From Cellulomonas telluris (GTDB lineage: Bacteria; Actinomycetota; Actinomycetes; Actinomycetales; Cellulomonadaceae): a DNA stretch of 64,000 nt. The stretch lies in contig NZ_QXFN01000003.1 in NCBI RefSeq assembly GCF_004886325.1, positions 1 to 64,000 of the forward strand. Reading direction: 5' to 3'. Within the stretch, counting starts at the first letter, position 1. Each line of letters opens with the position of its first letter. Under the pieces are notes generated by a model. The model was not told where the DNA came from. It saw nothing but the letters and a program-made list of their open reading frames with translations, and searched no databases. A program made the translations under genes and the position numbers. This document shows positions 52,736-61,716 of this stretch, piece by piece.

Positions 52736-53782
52736 GTGCGCGCGCTGGTGGTCGACGAGTTCGGTGGTGCCCCCGAGGTGCGGGAGGTGCCGGACCCGGT
52801 GTGCCCGGACGACGGGGTGGTCGTGCGGGTCGCCGCGACGGGCGTGTGCCGCAGCGACTGGCACGCGTGGCAGGGCCACGACGACGGCGTCCGGCTGCCG
52901 CACGTGCCGGGCCACGAGCTCGCCGGGACGGTGGTCGCGGTCGGCCCCGGCGTGCGGGACTGGGCAGCGGGCGACGTCGTCACGGTGCCGTTCGTGTGCG
53001 CGTGCGGCACGTGCGCGACCTGCCGGGCGGGCGAGCACCAGGTGTGCCCGCACCAGACGCAGCCGGGGTTCACGCACTGGGGGTCGTTCGCCGAGCTCGT
53101 CGCGCTCGACCACGCCGACACCAACCTCGTGCGCGTCCCCGACGGCATGACGCCGGTCGAGGCGGCGTCCCTCGGCTGCCGCTTCGCCACGGCGTACCGC
53201 GCGCTCACGGTGCACGGGCGCGTCCGCGCGGGGGACGAGCTGGCGGTGCTCGGCTGCGGTGGCGTGGGGCTGTCCGCCGTGATGATCGGGGCGGCGCTGG
53301 GCGCGCACGTGGTGGCGGTGGACCCGTCGCCGGACGCCCGGGAGGCCGCCCGCGCGGCGGGTGCGGACGTCGTCGTGGACCCGGCCGGGGACGCTCCGGC
53401 GGGCGTCGCCGCGGCCGTCGTCGAGGCGACGGGCGGCGGGGCGCACGTCGCGCTCGACGCGCTGGGCAGCCCGGCGACGGCGCAGGCCGGCGTGCTGTCG
53501 CTGCGCCGGCGGGGCCGGCACGTGCAGGTCGGGCTGCTGCTCGGCGAGCAGGCCGCGACGGCGCTCCCGATGGACCGCGTCGTCGCCCACGAGCTCGAGG
53601 TGTACGGCAGCCACAGCATGGCCGCGCACGAGTACCCGGCGATGCTGGCGGCCATCGCCGAGGGCCGCCTGGACCCGGGCCGGCTCGTCGGCCGCACGGT
53701 CGGGCTGGAGGACGCGGCGGAGGCGCTCGCCGCGCTGGGCCGCACGGGTGCGCACGCGGGGATGACCGTCGTCGTCCTCTGA
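52736..53782 (+). CDS. Zinc-dependent alcohol dehydrogenase family protein
   Basis: A 348-residue medium-chain dehydrogenase: catalytic zinc ligands in GVCRSDWHAW and PGHELAG, structural zinc Cys cluster CACGTCATCRAGEHQVC, and the nucleotide fold LAVLGCGGVGLSAVM with VDPSP after it, which favours NAD(H). It oxidises alcohols or reduces aldehydes. Substrate unknown. Start is GTG 52736. Confidence 0.92.
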   Translation: MRALVVDEFGGAPEVREVPDPVCPDDGVVVRVAATGVCRSDWHAWQGHDDGVRLPHVPGHELAGTVVAVGPGVRDWAAGDVVTVPFVCACGTCATCRAGEHQVCPHQTQPGFTHWGSFAELVALDHADTNLVRVPDGMTPVEAASLGCRFATAYRALTVHGRVRAGDELAVLGCGGVGLSAVMIGAALGAHVVAVDPSPDAREAARAAGADVVVDPAGDAPAGVAAAVVEATGGGAHVALDALGSPATAQAGVLSLRRRGRHVQVGLLLGEQAATALPMDRVVAHELEVYGSHSMAAHEYPAMLAAIAEGRLDPGRLVGRTVGLEDAAEALAALGRTGAHAGMTVVVL

Positions 53783-54156
53783 CCGCCGCACCGGCCCCGG
53801 CGCGCGTGGCCTGGGGGTCCCGGCCCCCTCGTGCCCCACCCCCCTGCGCCTCCCGTCCCGCTCGTCGGGACGGCTCGGCCACGAACCGCGCGCAGGTGCG
53901 CGCTGCGTCCGTCCTGCCCGCAGGGGCACGCGGTCGGTCGACCCCCCCGTCCCGGTCTGCGGGACGGGGGCCGGCCGCGGTACGACGCCTGGCGGGAGCG
54001 CGCGGTACCCCGTGTCACACGAACGGGTGGTGGCGGACAGCTGACCTGCGGCGTCGGTGACCTGCGGGAGCCCGTACCCGCCATCGACATCGTTATCGAC
54101 AGTCATAGGACGATTGACTCCCGTGTCCCCCTGGTCCTAACGTCGATCTCGTCCCT
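53783..54156 (+). promoter_or_regulatory. Intergenic region with the chitinase promoter
   Basis: The first 270 bases show no gene. A likely promoter is TTGACT (54114-54119) and TAACGT (54138-54143), 18 bases apart. Just before it, 54082-54102 has repeated ATCGACA/TATCGACA elements. TGGTCCTAACG around 54132 is half of the TGGTCTAGACC-type element seen near streptomycete chitinase genes, too weak to call. Confidence 0.45.
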
Positions 54157-54179
54157 ATTTGTACGGCCTCCTTACAAAT
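54157..54179 (+). promoter_or_regulatory. Perfect inverted repeat in the chitinase leader
   Basis: ATTTGTA-N9-TACAAAT (54157-54163 and 54173-54179), an A/T-rich palindrome in very GC-rich DNA, just after the predicted transcription start and 20 bases before ATG 54199. It has the form of a repressor site. Confidence 0.6.
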
Positions 54180-54198
54180 CGACGACGGGAGTCGTTCC

Positions 54199-55845
54199 AT
54201 GGTCAGGAGCAGTGCGCACCACCCTCGCGCCGGGCGGTCACCGCGCCGGCGCGTCCTCGCCGCCGCGCTGACGGCGGTCGGTGTCCTCGTCGCCGGGCTC
54301 GTCGCCGCGCCCGGCGCGACGGCGGCCGGCGGCGTCACGGTCACCTTCACCTCGCAGGGCGACTGGGGGAGCGGCCACCAGGTCGCCGTCACGGTCACCA
54401 ACGGCACCGCGGCGAGCATCCCCTCCTGGAGCGTCGACTTCGCGCTCCCCAACGGCGCCACCGTCGGCAGCGCCTGGGACGCGGACCTCACCCGCAACGG
54501 CAGCGGCTACCGCGCGACGAAGAAGTCGTGGGCACCCGCGCTCGCGCCCGGGGCCTCCCAGACCTGGGGCTACGTCGGCACCGGGCCGTTCGTGCGCCCG
54601 ACGAGCTGCACGGTCAACGGCGCCTCGTGCAGCGGCGGCGGGACGCCGACGTCCACGCCGACGACGACCCCCACCGCGACGCCGACCCAGACCCCGACCC
54701 CCACCGCGACGCCGACGACGCCGCCGCCCACGGGGTCCAAGGTCGTCGGGTACTTCGCCGAGTGGGGCGTGTACGGGCGCAACTACCACGTGAAGGACAT
54801 CGACACCTCGGGCTCGGCCGCGAAGCTGACCCACATCCTCTACGCGTTCGGCAACACCACCGGCGGCCGGTGCTCCATCGGCGACTCGTACGCCGACTAC
54901 GAGAAGGCGTACACGGCCGAGCAGTCGGTCGACGGCGTCGCGGACACCTGGGACCAGCCGCTGCGCGGCAGCTTCAACCAGCTGCGGGAGCTGAAGAAGA
55001 AGCACCCGCACCTGAAGGTCATCTGGTCGTTCGGCGGGTGGACGTGGTCGGGCGGCTTCACGCAGGCGGCGCAGAACCCGCAGGCGTTCGCGGAGTCCTG
55101 CTACGACCTCGTCGAGGACCCGCGCTGGGCGGACGTGTTCGACGGCATCGACGTCGACTGGGAGTACCCGAACGCGTGCGGCCTCACCTGCGACACGAGC
55201 GGCCCGCAGGCGTTCGACCGGGTCGTCACCGCGCTGCGCAACCGGTTCGGCCCGAACAACCTCGTCACTGCCGCCATCACGGCCGACGGCAGCGACGGCG
55301 GCAAGATCGACGCCACCGACTACGCCACCGCGGCGCAGAAGCTCGACTGGATCATGCCGATGACGTACGACTACTTCGGCGCGTTCAACCCGCAGGGCCC
55401 GACGGCACCGCACTCGCCCCTGACGGCCTACCCGGGCATCCCGCAGGCCGGCTTCAACTCCGAGGCGGCGGTGAACAAGCTGATTGCCAAGGGCGTCCCG
55501 GCGCGCAAGATCCTGCTGGGTGTCGGCTTCTACGGCCGCGGCTGGACCGGCGTCACGCAGTCCGCACCGGGCGGCTCGGCGACCGGTGCCGCGCCCGGCA
55601 CCTACGAGCCGGGCATCGAGGACTACGAGGTCCTCAAGCAGCGCTGCCCGGCCACCGGCACGGTCGGCGGCACGGCGTACGCGCACTGCGGCAACCAGTG
55701 GTGGTCGTACGACACCCCGCAGACCATCGGCGGGAAGATGACGTGGGCCCGGAACAAGGGCCTCGGCGGCGCCTTCTTCTGGGAGCTGTCCGGCGACACG
55801 CCGAACGGTGAGCTCATCACCGCCGTGCAGGGCGGCTGGCGCTGA
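54199..55845 (+). CDS. Secreted chitinase, CBM2-linker-GH18
   Basis: A 548-residue secreted enzyme: Sec signal (residues 1-43, ending APGATAA), an N-terminal CBM2-type module (about 44-150; WSVDFALPNGATVGSAW and the Trp of QTWGYVG, bounded by Cys137 and Cys144 regions), a Thr/Pro linker with TPT repeats (about 152-176), and GH18 (about 180-548) with catalytic motif DGIDVDWEYP (DxxDxDxE) near 318. GH18 chitinases hydrolyse chitin with retention. ATG follows ACGGGAG. A terminator and convergent chemoreceptor gene follow. Confidence 0.95.
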   Translation: MVRSSAHHPRAGRSPRRRVLAAALTAVGVLVAGLVAAPGATAAGGVTVTFTSQGDWGSGHQVAVTVTNGTAASIPSWSVDFALPNGATVGSAWDADLTRNGSGYRATKKSWAPALAPGASQTWGYVGTGPFVRPTSCTVNGASCSGGGTPTSTPTTTPTATPTQTPTPTATPTTPPPTGSKVVGYFAEWGVYGRNYHVKDIDTSGSAAKLTHILYAFGNTTGGRCSIGDSYADYEKAYTAEQSVDGVADTWDQPLRGSFNQLRELKKKHPHLKVIWSFGGWTWSGGFTQAAQNPQAFAESCYDLVEDPRWADVFDGIDVDWEYPNACGLTCDTSGPQAFDRVVTALRNRFGPNNLVTAAITADGSDGGKIDATDYATAAQKLDWIMPMTYDYFGAFNPQGPTAPHSPLTAYPGIPQAGFNSEAAVNKLIAKGVPARKILLGVGFYGRGWTGVTQSAPGGSATGAAPGTYEPGIEDYEVLKQRCPATGTVGGTAYAHCGNQWWSYDTPQTIGGKMTWARNKGLGGAFFWELSGDTPNGELITAVQGGWR

Positions 55846-55850
55846 GCAGT

Positions 55851-55898
55851 CGACGCGGTCCGGGCGCCCCGCCCTCGGGGGGTGCCCGGACCGCGTCG
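55851..55898. terminator. Bidirectional terminator after the chitinase gene
   Basis: Perfect 15-bp arms (55851-55865 and 55884-55898) between the chitinase stop and the stop of the convergent chemoreceptor gene. Confidence 0.8.
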
Positions 55899-55902
55899 TG
55901 CG

Positions 55903-57504
55903 TCAGAACCGGTAGGACCCGACGAGGTCGCCGAGCTCGGTCGAGACGCCCGTGAGGTCCTGCGCCGCGCGCCGCGACTCGTCGACGGACGTGGTGGTCG
56001 CGCGGGCGACGTCGGCGACGTCGCCGATGCCCGTCGCGATGCGTTGCGACTCGGCGGCCACCCGGGAGACGCCGCGGTTGATCTCGCCGGTCGTCGCGGC
56101 CTGCTGCTCGACCGCCACGGCGATGGCCCGCTGGTGGCCGTCCATCTCCTGGATCACGCGGGCGACCTCGGTGACCGCCGCGACGGCCTGCTCGGTGTCC
56201 GCCTGGATCGCCGCGATGCGCCGGGCCACGTCCTCCGTCGCGCGCGCGGTCTCCTGCGAGAGCTCCTTCACCTCCGTGGCGACGACCGCGAAGCCCTTGC
56301 CGGCGTCGCCCGCCCGCGCCGCCTCGATGGTCGCGTTGAGCGCGAGCAGGTTCGTCTGCTCGGCGATGGCGGAGATGAGCTGCACGACCTCGCCGACGGT
56401 CCGGCTCGACTCGCCGAGGCGGCCGATCGTGCCGACGGTCTGCTCGACGACCGTGACGGCGCGCCGGCCGATCGTCACCGCGTCCTCCGCGCTGCGCGCG
56501 ATCTCCCCGATCGACGCGCCCATCTGCTCGGAGCCGGCCGACACGTCCGCGATGCTGCGGGAGACCCCCTCGGCCGCCTCGGCGACGCTGCGGGCCTGCG
56601 CGGACGACGCGGCGGCGCCGTCGGCGATGTCCGACGACACGCTGCCGACGCGGTCGCTGATCCGCGCCAGGTCGTCGGAGCGGGCGTGGAAGGCCGCCAT
56701 GACCTGCGAGAGGCTGTCGAGGGCGGTGTCGAGCGAGCGCGCCAGGCGCGCGACCTCGTCGTGCCCGGTGACCTCGACCCGCTGCGTGAGGTCCCGGTCC
56801 GCGACGCGGCGCAGGACGTCGGCGGCGCGGCCGAGCGGCCGCGTCACCCCGCGCGTGACGCGCCACGCGACCGCCGCGCAGGCGAGCGCCGCGAGTGCGG
56901 TGACCACGACCATGAGCCGCGCGAAGCCGCCCGCGACCTCGCGCGCGTGCGCCGTCTCCACGCGGTTCATCTCCTCCTCGAGGTCGATGAACACGTTGAT
57001 GGCCGCCAGCCAGTCGGTGAAGGCCGGTGCGGCCCGGTCCAGCAGGACCTCCTGCGCCGCCGGGACGTCGCCGGCCGCCTGGAGGGCGACCACCTCGTCG
57101 ACCAGCGGCAGCGTCCGGGCCTCGACCGCGGCGATCTCGTCGAGCGCCGCCCGCTCCTGCGCGGTCACCGCGTCGGGGCCTGCGACGAGCGTCGCCATGG
57201 CCTGCGCCGACTCCGCGTAGTCGTCGGCGAGCGCCTCGATCTGGGCCACGGCGGCGTCCGCGGCGTCCGGAGTGCGGGCGAGCACGACGTCGCGCAGGGC
57301 GATCGCGCGGTCGTGCACGCTGCCGCGGAAGTTGATGGCGTACCGCTGCTTGACGCTGTTGACGTCGTTGATGGTCGTCAGCCGCGCCTCGATCTCGACG
57401 ACGCGGACCACGCCCAGCGTGGCGACGCCCGCCATGGCGACGATCAGCGCCGCGAACGTGAGTGCCAGCTTGCGGCCCACCGTCAGCCGTCCTGCTCCGC
57501 GCAT
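55903..57504 (-). CDS. Methyl-accepting chemotaxis protein
   Basis: A 533-residue chemoreceptor: first membrane helix about 12-35, an outside four-helix-type sensor (about 36-195), second helix (about 196-215), HAMP (about 216-268) and a signalling domain with the hairpin tip [18 protein letters not shown] and [15 protein letters not shown]. It reports to CheA/CheW, which are not in the window, and implies a motile cell. ATG 57504 follows GGGAGGAG. The sensor ligand is unknown. Confidence 0.94.
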   Translation of the reverse strand: MRGAGRLTVGRKLALTFAALIVAMAGVATLGVVRVVEIEARLTTINDVNSVKQRYAINFRGSVHDRAIALRDVVLARTPDAADAAVAQIEALADDYAESAQAMATLVAGPDAVTAQERAALDEIAAVEARTLPLVDEVVALQAAGDVPAAQEVLLDRAAPAFTDWLAAINVFIDLEEEMNRVETAHAREVAGGFARLMVVVTALAALACAAVAWRVTRGVTRPLGRAADVLRRVADRDLTQRVEVTGHDEVARLARSLDTALDSLSQVMAAFHARSDDLARISDRVGSVSSDIADGAAASSAQARSVAEAAEGVSRSIADVSAGSEQMGASIGEIARSAEDAVTIGRRAVTVVEQTVGTIGRLGESSRTVGEVVQLISAIAEQTNLLALNATIEAARAGDAGKGFAVVATEVKELSQETARATEDVARRIAAIQADTEQAVAAVTEVARVIQEMDGHQRAIAVAVEQQAATTGEINRGVSRVAAESQRIATGIGDVADVARATTTSVDESRRAAQDLTGVSTELGDLVGSYRF

Positions 57505-57874
57505 GTGTCGTTCTCCTCCCGGGTCTGCACCCCCGATCGACGCGCGGGGCGCGGTGCTGAGGGAGGGGTCACCGGAGCGGGCTGTGGTTGACGTCACGTG
57601 CGCGCGTCGGGTAGACCTGTCCGGCGGTGGCACAACGGCGTGGCGCCCGACGCATCACACGGGGACGGTTCTCGGTAAACCGCACCCGACGTGCTCGCCG
57701 GTCGGAGACGACGGCGGCGAGCACGTGCGAGGTGAGAGCGCGACCACCCTGGTCCGGCCCTCGCGCCGCAGGCGCAGCCCCGGTCGTGCGGCACGGCCGC
57801 GGTGCTCGCCGGACGCGACGACGGCGCCGGCCGCGACGCGACCGACGCCGTCCTCCCCTCTCCGGGGGAGCCCG
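57505..57874. other. Intergenic, with an orphan promoter-like pair on the plus strand
   Basis: About 370 bases upstream of the chemoreceptor gene and downstream of the aldo/keto reductase stop. On the plus strand TTGACG (57588-57593) and TAGACC (57612-57617) are 18 bases apart, yet no plausible gene follows before 57875. Plus-strand frames here are Arg-rich and unsupported. Confidence 0.45.
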
Positions 57875-58669
57875 TCAGGACTGCGAGCGGAGCCCGTCGA
57901 TCGCCGCCATCTCCTCGGCCGTGAGCTCGAACGACAGCGCGCCGAGGTTCTCCTCGATGCGCTCGCGCCGCACGGACTTCGGGATCACGACCACGTCGTG
58001 CTGCACGTGCCAGCGCAGCACCACCTGCGCTGCCGTCACGCCGTGGGCGCGCGCGGCGGCCGCGATCGGCTCGGCGTCGAGGTCCGTGCGCTTGAGGGGG
58101 CTGTACCCCTCGACGACGATGCCGCGCTCGCGGTGGGCGGCGAGCAGGTCGGGGTCGTGGTCGACCGGCGAGTAGGGGATCTGGTTGACGGCCGGCGCCT
58201 CGCCGGTCGCCTCGATGAGCTCGTCGATCTGCGCGATCGAGTAGTTCGACACGCCGATCGCGCGCACCAGGCCCTCGTCGCGCGCCTTGATGAACTCGGC
58301 CCACACCTCGGGGCTCGCCTGCTTGTTCGGCGGCCAGTGCACGAGCCACAGGTCCAGGTGGTCCGTGGTGAGCGCCGACAGCGACTCGGTGAGCGTCCGG
58401 CGCTCGCGGCCGCCGTGGTCCGGCGGGAGCTTCGTGGTGACGAAGACGTCGTCGCGGTCGATGCCGCGGGTGGACAGCGCGCGGCCGACCTGGGCCTCGT
58501 TGCCGTAGCCGGTCGCGGTGTCGACGTGCCGGTAGCCGAGCTGCAGCGCGGCGCTGACCGCGAGCTCGGCGTCGTCGCCCTCGGCCTGCCACGTGCCGAA
58601 GCCGAGCACGGGGATGCGCCCGCCGCGGATCTCCAGGGTCGGGGTCTGGGGGTGCGTGGAGTCGGTCAT
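57875..58669 (-). CDS. Aldo/keto reductase
   Basis: A 264-residue NADPH-dependent TIM-barrel reductase of the 2,5-diketo-gluconate reductase type. Catalytic tetrad: Asp in HVDTATGYGNE, Tyr in the same block, Lys in VTTKLPPD, His in WLVHWP. Cofactor end IPKSVRRERIEEN. ATG 58669. Reduces aldehydes and ketones. Substrate not fixed. Confidence 0.93.
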   Translation of the reverse strand: MTDSTHPQTPTLEIRGGRIPVLGFGTWQAEGDDAELAVSAALQLGYRHVDTATGYGNEAQVGRALSTRGIDRDDVFVTTKLPPDHGGRERRTLTESLSALTTDHLDLWLVHWPPNKQASPEVWAEFIKARDEGLVRAIGVSNYSIAQIDELIEATGEAPAVNQIPYSPVDHDPDLLAAHRERGIVVEGYSPLKRTDLDAEPIAAAARAHGVTAAQVVLRWHVQHDVVVIPKSVRRERIEENLGALSFELTAEEMAAIDGLRSQS

Positions 58670-58742
58670 GACTCATCCTCACCACGGGCCCGGCGTTCGC
58701 GCGCGCGGAGCGCCGGCCGCCCGGGTGCCTCCCGGGGCGCGC

Positions 58743-59348
58743 TCAGCCCGGCAGCGACGCGCCCAGCGCCTTGCGGAGCGTCAGGAGCAGGTTCGTCACG
58801 ACGGTGTGCCGGTCGGCGTCGCCCGCCCGCAGGGTGGACCAGGACAGGTAGAGCGCGGACCACAGCACGCCCTGCGACCAGTCGTCCGGCAGGCGCGGGT
58901 CGAGGGAGCCGTCGGTGCGCCCGCGGGCGCACAGCCGGACCAGGGCGTCGCCGTTCATGACGTCGTCCGCCCACGCCTCCTCGGGCACGAGCCCGGAGAA
59001 CAGCACGGTGAGCAGGTCGCCCAGCTCGAGGTACTCCTGCGCGACCCGCAGGAGGGCCTCGAGCGCCGTGCCCTCGTCGAGCCGGGCGCGGTCGTGGGCC
59101 GCCGCGATGGACCGGACGGCGTGGCGCGCGACCGCGTCGAGCAGGTCGGCGCGCTCGGGGAAGTAGCGGTGCAGCGTCGTGCGCCCGACGTCGGCGAGCT
59201 CCGCGACGCGGCCCAGCGACGCACCGGGGTCCGCGGCGAGGGCCCGGACCGCGGCCTCGACGATCGCCTGCCGCGTCCGCGCCCGCGCACCCGACTCGGC
59301 GGAGGCGTCCGCCGTCGGTGCCGTGCCGGACCGGGAGTCGTTCGCCAT
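58743..59348 (-). CDS. TetR-family regulator
   Basis: A 201-residue repressor with the DNA-binding helices in about residues 25-70 (ARTRQAIVEAAVRALAADPG, GRVAELADVGRTTLHRYFPERADLL) and a helical ligand domain. It is divergent from the ABC exporter gene and separated by a region with a perfect 22-bp palindrome, so it likely represses the exporter and itself. Confidence 0.92.
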   Translation of the reverse strand: MANDSRSGTAPTADASAESGARARTRQAIVEAAVRALAADPGASLGRVAELADVGRTTLHRYFPERADLLDAVARHAVRSIAAAHDRARLDEGTALEALLRVAQEYLELGDLLTVLFSGLVPEEAWADDVMNGDALVRLCARGRTDGSLDPRLPDDWSQGVLWSALYLSWSTLRAGDADRHTVVTNLLLTLRKALGASLPG

Positions 59349-59395
59349 GAGCGAACGGTACATCGCCATGCCGGAGAGGAATTGTCGTTGACCGA

Positions 59396-59417
59396 AGTGG
59401 AACACGAGTGTTCCACT
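59396..59417. promoter_or_regulatory. Operator palindrome between TetR and ABC transporter genes
   Basis: AGTGGAACAC-GA-GTGTTCCACT, ten perfectly paired bases on each side of a 2-base centre, ends 6 bases before the transporter ATG. No ribosome site lies before that ATG. TTGACC at 59388 may be its -35, so the operator would cover the promoter of a leaderless transcript. Confidence 0.8.
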
Positions 59418-59423
59418 CGATCC

Positions 59424-61331
59424 ATGAGCGCCGACCCCGCCCCTGCCGCCCCCGATCCCGAACCCGCCCAGCCGGACGCCGCCGTCGCGTCCGGCTCCGA
59501 CACCGGCACCGGCTCCGACACCGGCTCCGGCGCACCCGAGAGCCGCCCCGCGCTGCTGCCGCGTGGCGAGCAGCTGCGCATCCTCCTCGACCTCGTCCGG
59601 CCGCACCGGCGCACGCTGGCGCTCGGCCTCGTCCTCGGGCTGGCCGCGACCGCGCTGTCCCTGGCCACGCCGATGGTCACCAAGTGGGTCCTCGACTCGC
59701 TCGGCGCCGACTCCTCGCTCGCGGGTCCCGTCGCCGTGCTGCTCGCCCTGTTCGTCGTCGGCTCGGTCGTCGGGTACGTGCAGTGGGTCGTCATGGGTGC
59801 GCTCGCCGAGCGGATCGTGCTGGACGCCCGCGAGTCGCTCGTCCGGCGCTACCTGCGTGCGACGGTCGCGGCGATCACGGGTCGTCCGACCGGGGAGCTC
59901 GTCACGCGCGTCACCTCCGACACCGTCCTGCTCCGGGAGGCGGCGACGTCGAGCCTCGTCAGCCTCGTGAACGGCACGGTCGCCCTGGTCGGGACGCTCG
60001 TGCTCATGGGCGTCCTCGACCTCGTCCTGCTCGGCACGACGATCGCGGCGATCGTCGTGGTCGGCGCCGTCATGGCCGCGCTGCTGCCCGGCATCGGGGT
60101 CGCGGAGAAGGCGTCGCAGGAGGCTCTCGGGCGGCTGGGCGGGACGCTCGAGGGGTCGCTGCGCGCCATGCGCACGGTGAAGTCGAGCCGGGCCGAGGCG
60201 CGGCAGGCGGCGGCGATCCTCGGCGCCGCGCGGGAGGCGCGCGACCACTCGGTGCGGGCGGTGCGCACCACGGCCCTCGCGTGGACGGTCGCGTGGGGCG
60301 GGATCCAGCTCGCCATCATCGTCATCCTCGGTCTGGGCGCCTGGCGCGTCGCGCAGGGCGACCTCCCGGTGTCCAGCCTCGTCGCCTTCCTGCTCTACGC
60401 GTTCAACATCGTCGGCCCCATCACGGAGCTGACGCAGAGCCTCACGCAGCTGCAGTCCGGCGTCGCCGCGGCCGGCCGGATCGCCGAGGTGCAGGCCATG
60501 GACGTCGAGCCCGGCGCGCCGCCGGTCACGACCTCCGGCCCCGTCCCGGCCGCGGCGTCCGACGACGTCCCGGTCCTGGAGCTGCGCGGCGTGACCGCGG
60601 CGTACGGGCCCGACCGCGAGCCGGCCGTGCGGGACCTGTCGCTCGTGGTGCCGCGGCGCGGGCACACGGCCCTCGTCGGCCCGTCCGGAGCGGGCAAGAC
60701 CACCGTGTTCTCCCTGCTCCTGCGCTTCCTCGAGCCGCAGGAGGGCGAGATCCTCCTCGACGGCCGCCCGTACGCGGCGTGGAGCCACGAGGAGGTCCGC
60801 GCCCGGTTCGCGTACGTGGAGCAGGAGACGCCGGTCGTGCCGGGCACGATCCGCGAGAACCTGCTGTTCAGCAACCCCGCGGCGAGCGAGGAGGAGCTCG
60901 CGCGCGTGCTCGCCGCCGTGCGCCTGGGCGGCGTGTTCGACGACCTCCCCGAGGGCCTGGACACGCGCCTGTCGGAGACGTCCGTGTCCGGCGGGCAGCG
61001 CCAGCGCATCGCCCTCGCGCGGGCCATGCTGTGCCGGCCCGAGGTCATGCTGCTCGACGAGGCCACCGCGCAGGTCGACGGCCTCACGGAGGCGGCCGTG
61101 CACGACGGCATCCGGGCCATGGCCGCGACCGGCGCGGTCGTCACCGTCGCGCACCGGCTCTCCACCGTCGTCGACGCGGACACGATCCTCGTCATGGAGG
61201 AGGGGCGCGTGCGGGCGCGCGGGACGCACGCGCAGCTGCTCGCCGAGGACGCGCTGTACCGCGAGCTCGTCGAGGCGCTGCGCATCCGGGACGACGCACC
61301 CGCGGACGAGGGCGCCGGCGTCCCGGTGTGA
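59424..61331 (+). CDS. ABC exporter half-transporter (fused membrane and ATPase domains)
   Basis: A 635-residue protein: a disordered acidic start with Ser-Asp-Thr-Gly repeats (about 1-45), six membrane helices (about 55-345), and an ATPase domain (about 380-620) with GPSGAGKTT, Q-loop VEQETPVVPGTIRENLL, signature VSGGQRQRIALARAM and VMLLDEATAQVD. Multidrug-exporter type that works as a dimer. ATG 59424. Probably controlled by the adjacent TetR protein and induced by its substrate. Confidence 0.95.
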   Translation: MSADPAPAAPDPEPAQPDAAVASGSDTGTGSDTGSGAPESRPALLPRGEQLRILLDLVRPHRRTLALGLVLGLAATALSLATPMVTKWVLDSLGADSSLAGPVAVLLALFVVGSVVGYVQWVVMGALAERIVLDARESLVRRYLRATVAAITGRPTGELVTRVTSDTVLLREAATSSLVSLVNGTVALVGTLVLMGVLDLVLLGTTIAAIVVVGAVMAALLPGIGVAEKASQEALGRLGGTLEGSLRAMRTVKSSRAEARQAAAILGAAREARDHSVRAVRTTALAWTVAWGGIQLAIIVILGLGAWRVAQGDLPVSSLVAFLLYAFNIVGPITELTQSLTQLQSGVAAAGRIAEVQAMDVEPGAPPVTTSGPVPAAASDDVPVLELRGVTAAYGPDREPAVRDLSLVVPRRGHTALVGPSGAGKTTVFSLLLRFLEPQEGEILLDGRPYAAWSHEEVRARFAYVEQETPVVPGTIRENLLFSNPAASEEELARVLAAVRLGGVFDDLPEGLDTRLSETSVSGGQRQRIALARAMLCRPEVMLLDEATAQVDGLTEAAVHDGIRAMAATGAVVTVAHRLSTVVDADTILVMEEGRVRARGTHAQLLAEDALYRELVEALRIRDDAPADEGAGVPV

Positions 61332-61338
61332 CGGCCCG

Positions 61339-61683
61339 TCAGGCGGGCGGGCCCAGGTCCGGGTGGCGCCGCCGCAGCACGGGCGGCGCCGCCCACCACC
61401 ACGACTGCGCGAGCAGCGCGCCGACGAGCGCCGGGTCCGCGACCCGCAGGTCGACCAGCACGAGGTTCGTGCCGGCGTGGTGGTCCGTGGTCGAGTACAG
61501 GTCGGGCTGCTGCGCGACGAGCGCGCGCCGCTCCCCGTCGTCCTCCACCCGCACCGTGAGCCGGTCGTCGTCCCACATGCGGCCGACCAGGGCGCGGTGG
61601 AACCAGGCCGGGCGGCCCCAGCTGGGCCGCTCGGTCACCTCCGGCAGCGCGAGGGCGAGGCGGCGTACGTCGTCGAGGTCCAC
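61339..61683 (-). CDS. MmcQ/YjbR family protein
   Basis: A 114-residue CyaY-like-fold protein: DDVRRLALALPEVTERPSWGRPAWF at the N-terminus and NLVLVDLRVADPALVGALL later, both typical of the family. Often labelled DNA-binding but without firm function. GTG 61683. It converges with the ABC exporter gene, with 7 bases between stops. Confidence 0.88.
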   Translation of the reverse strand: MDLDDVRRLALALPEVTERPSWGRPAWFHRALVGRMWDDDRLTVRVEDDGERRALVAQQPDLYSTTDHHAGTNLVLVDLRVADPALVGALLAQSWWWAAPPVLRRRHPDLGPPA

Positions 61684-61716
61684 GTCACCAGGGTGACGCG
61701 GACCACCGACGTCCGG

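Noticed and set aside
54130-54145. A DasR or chitinase direct-repeat element upstream of the chitinase gene
   Set aside because: Only half of the TGGTCTAGACC pattern matches; the other half is different.
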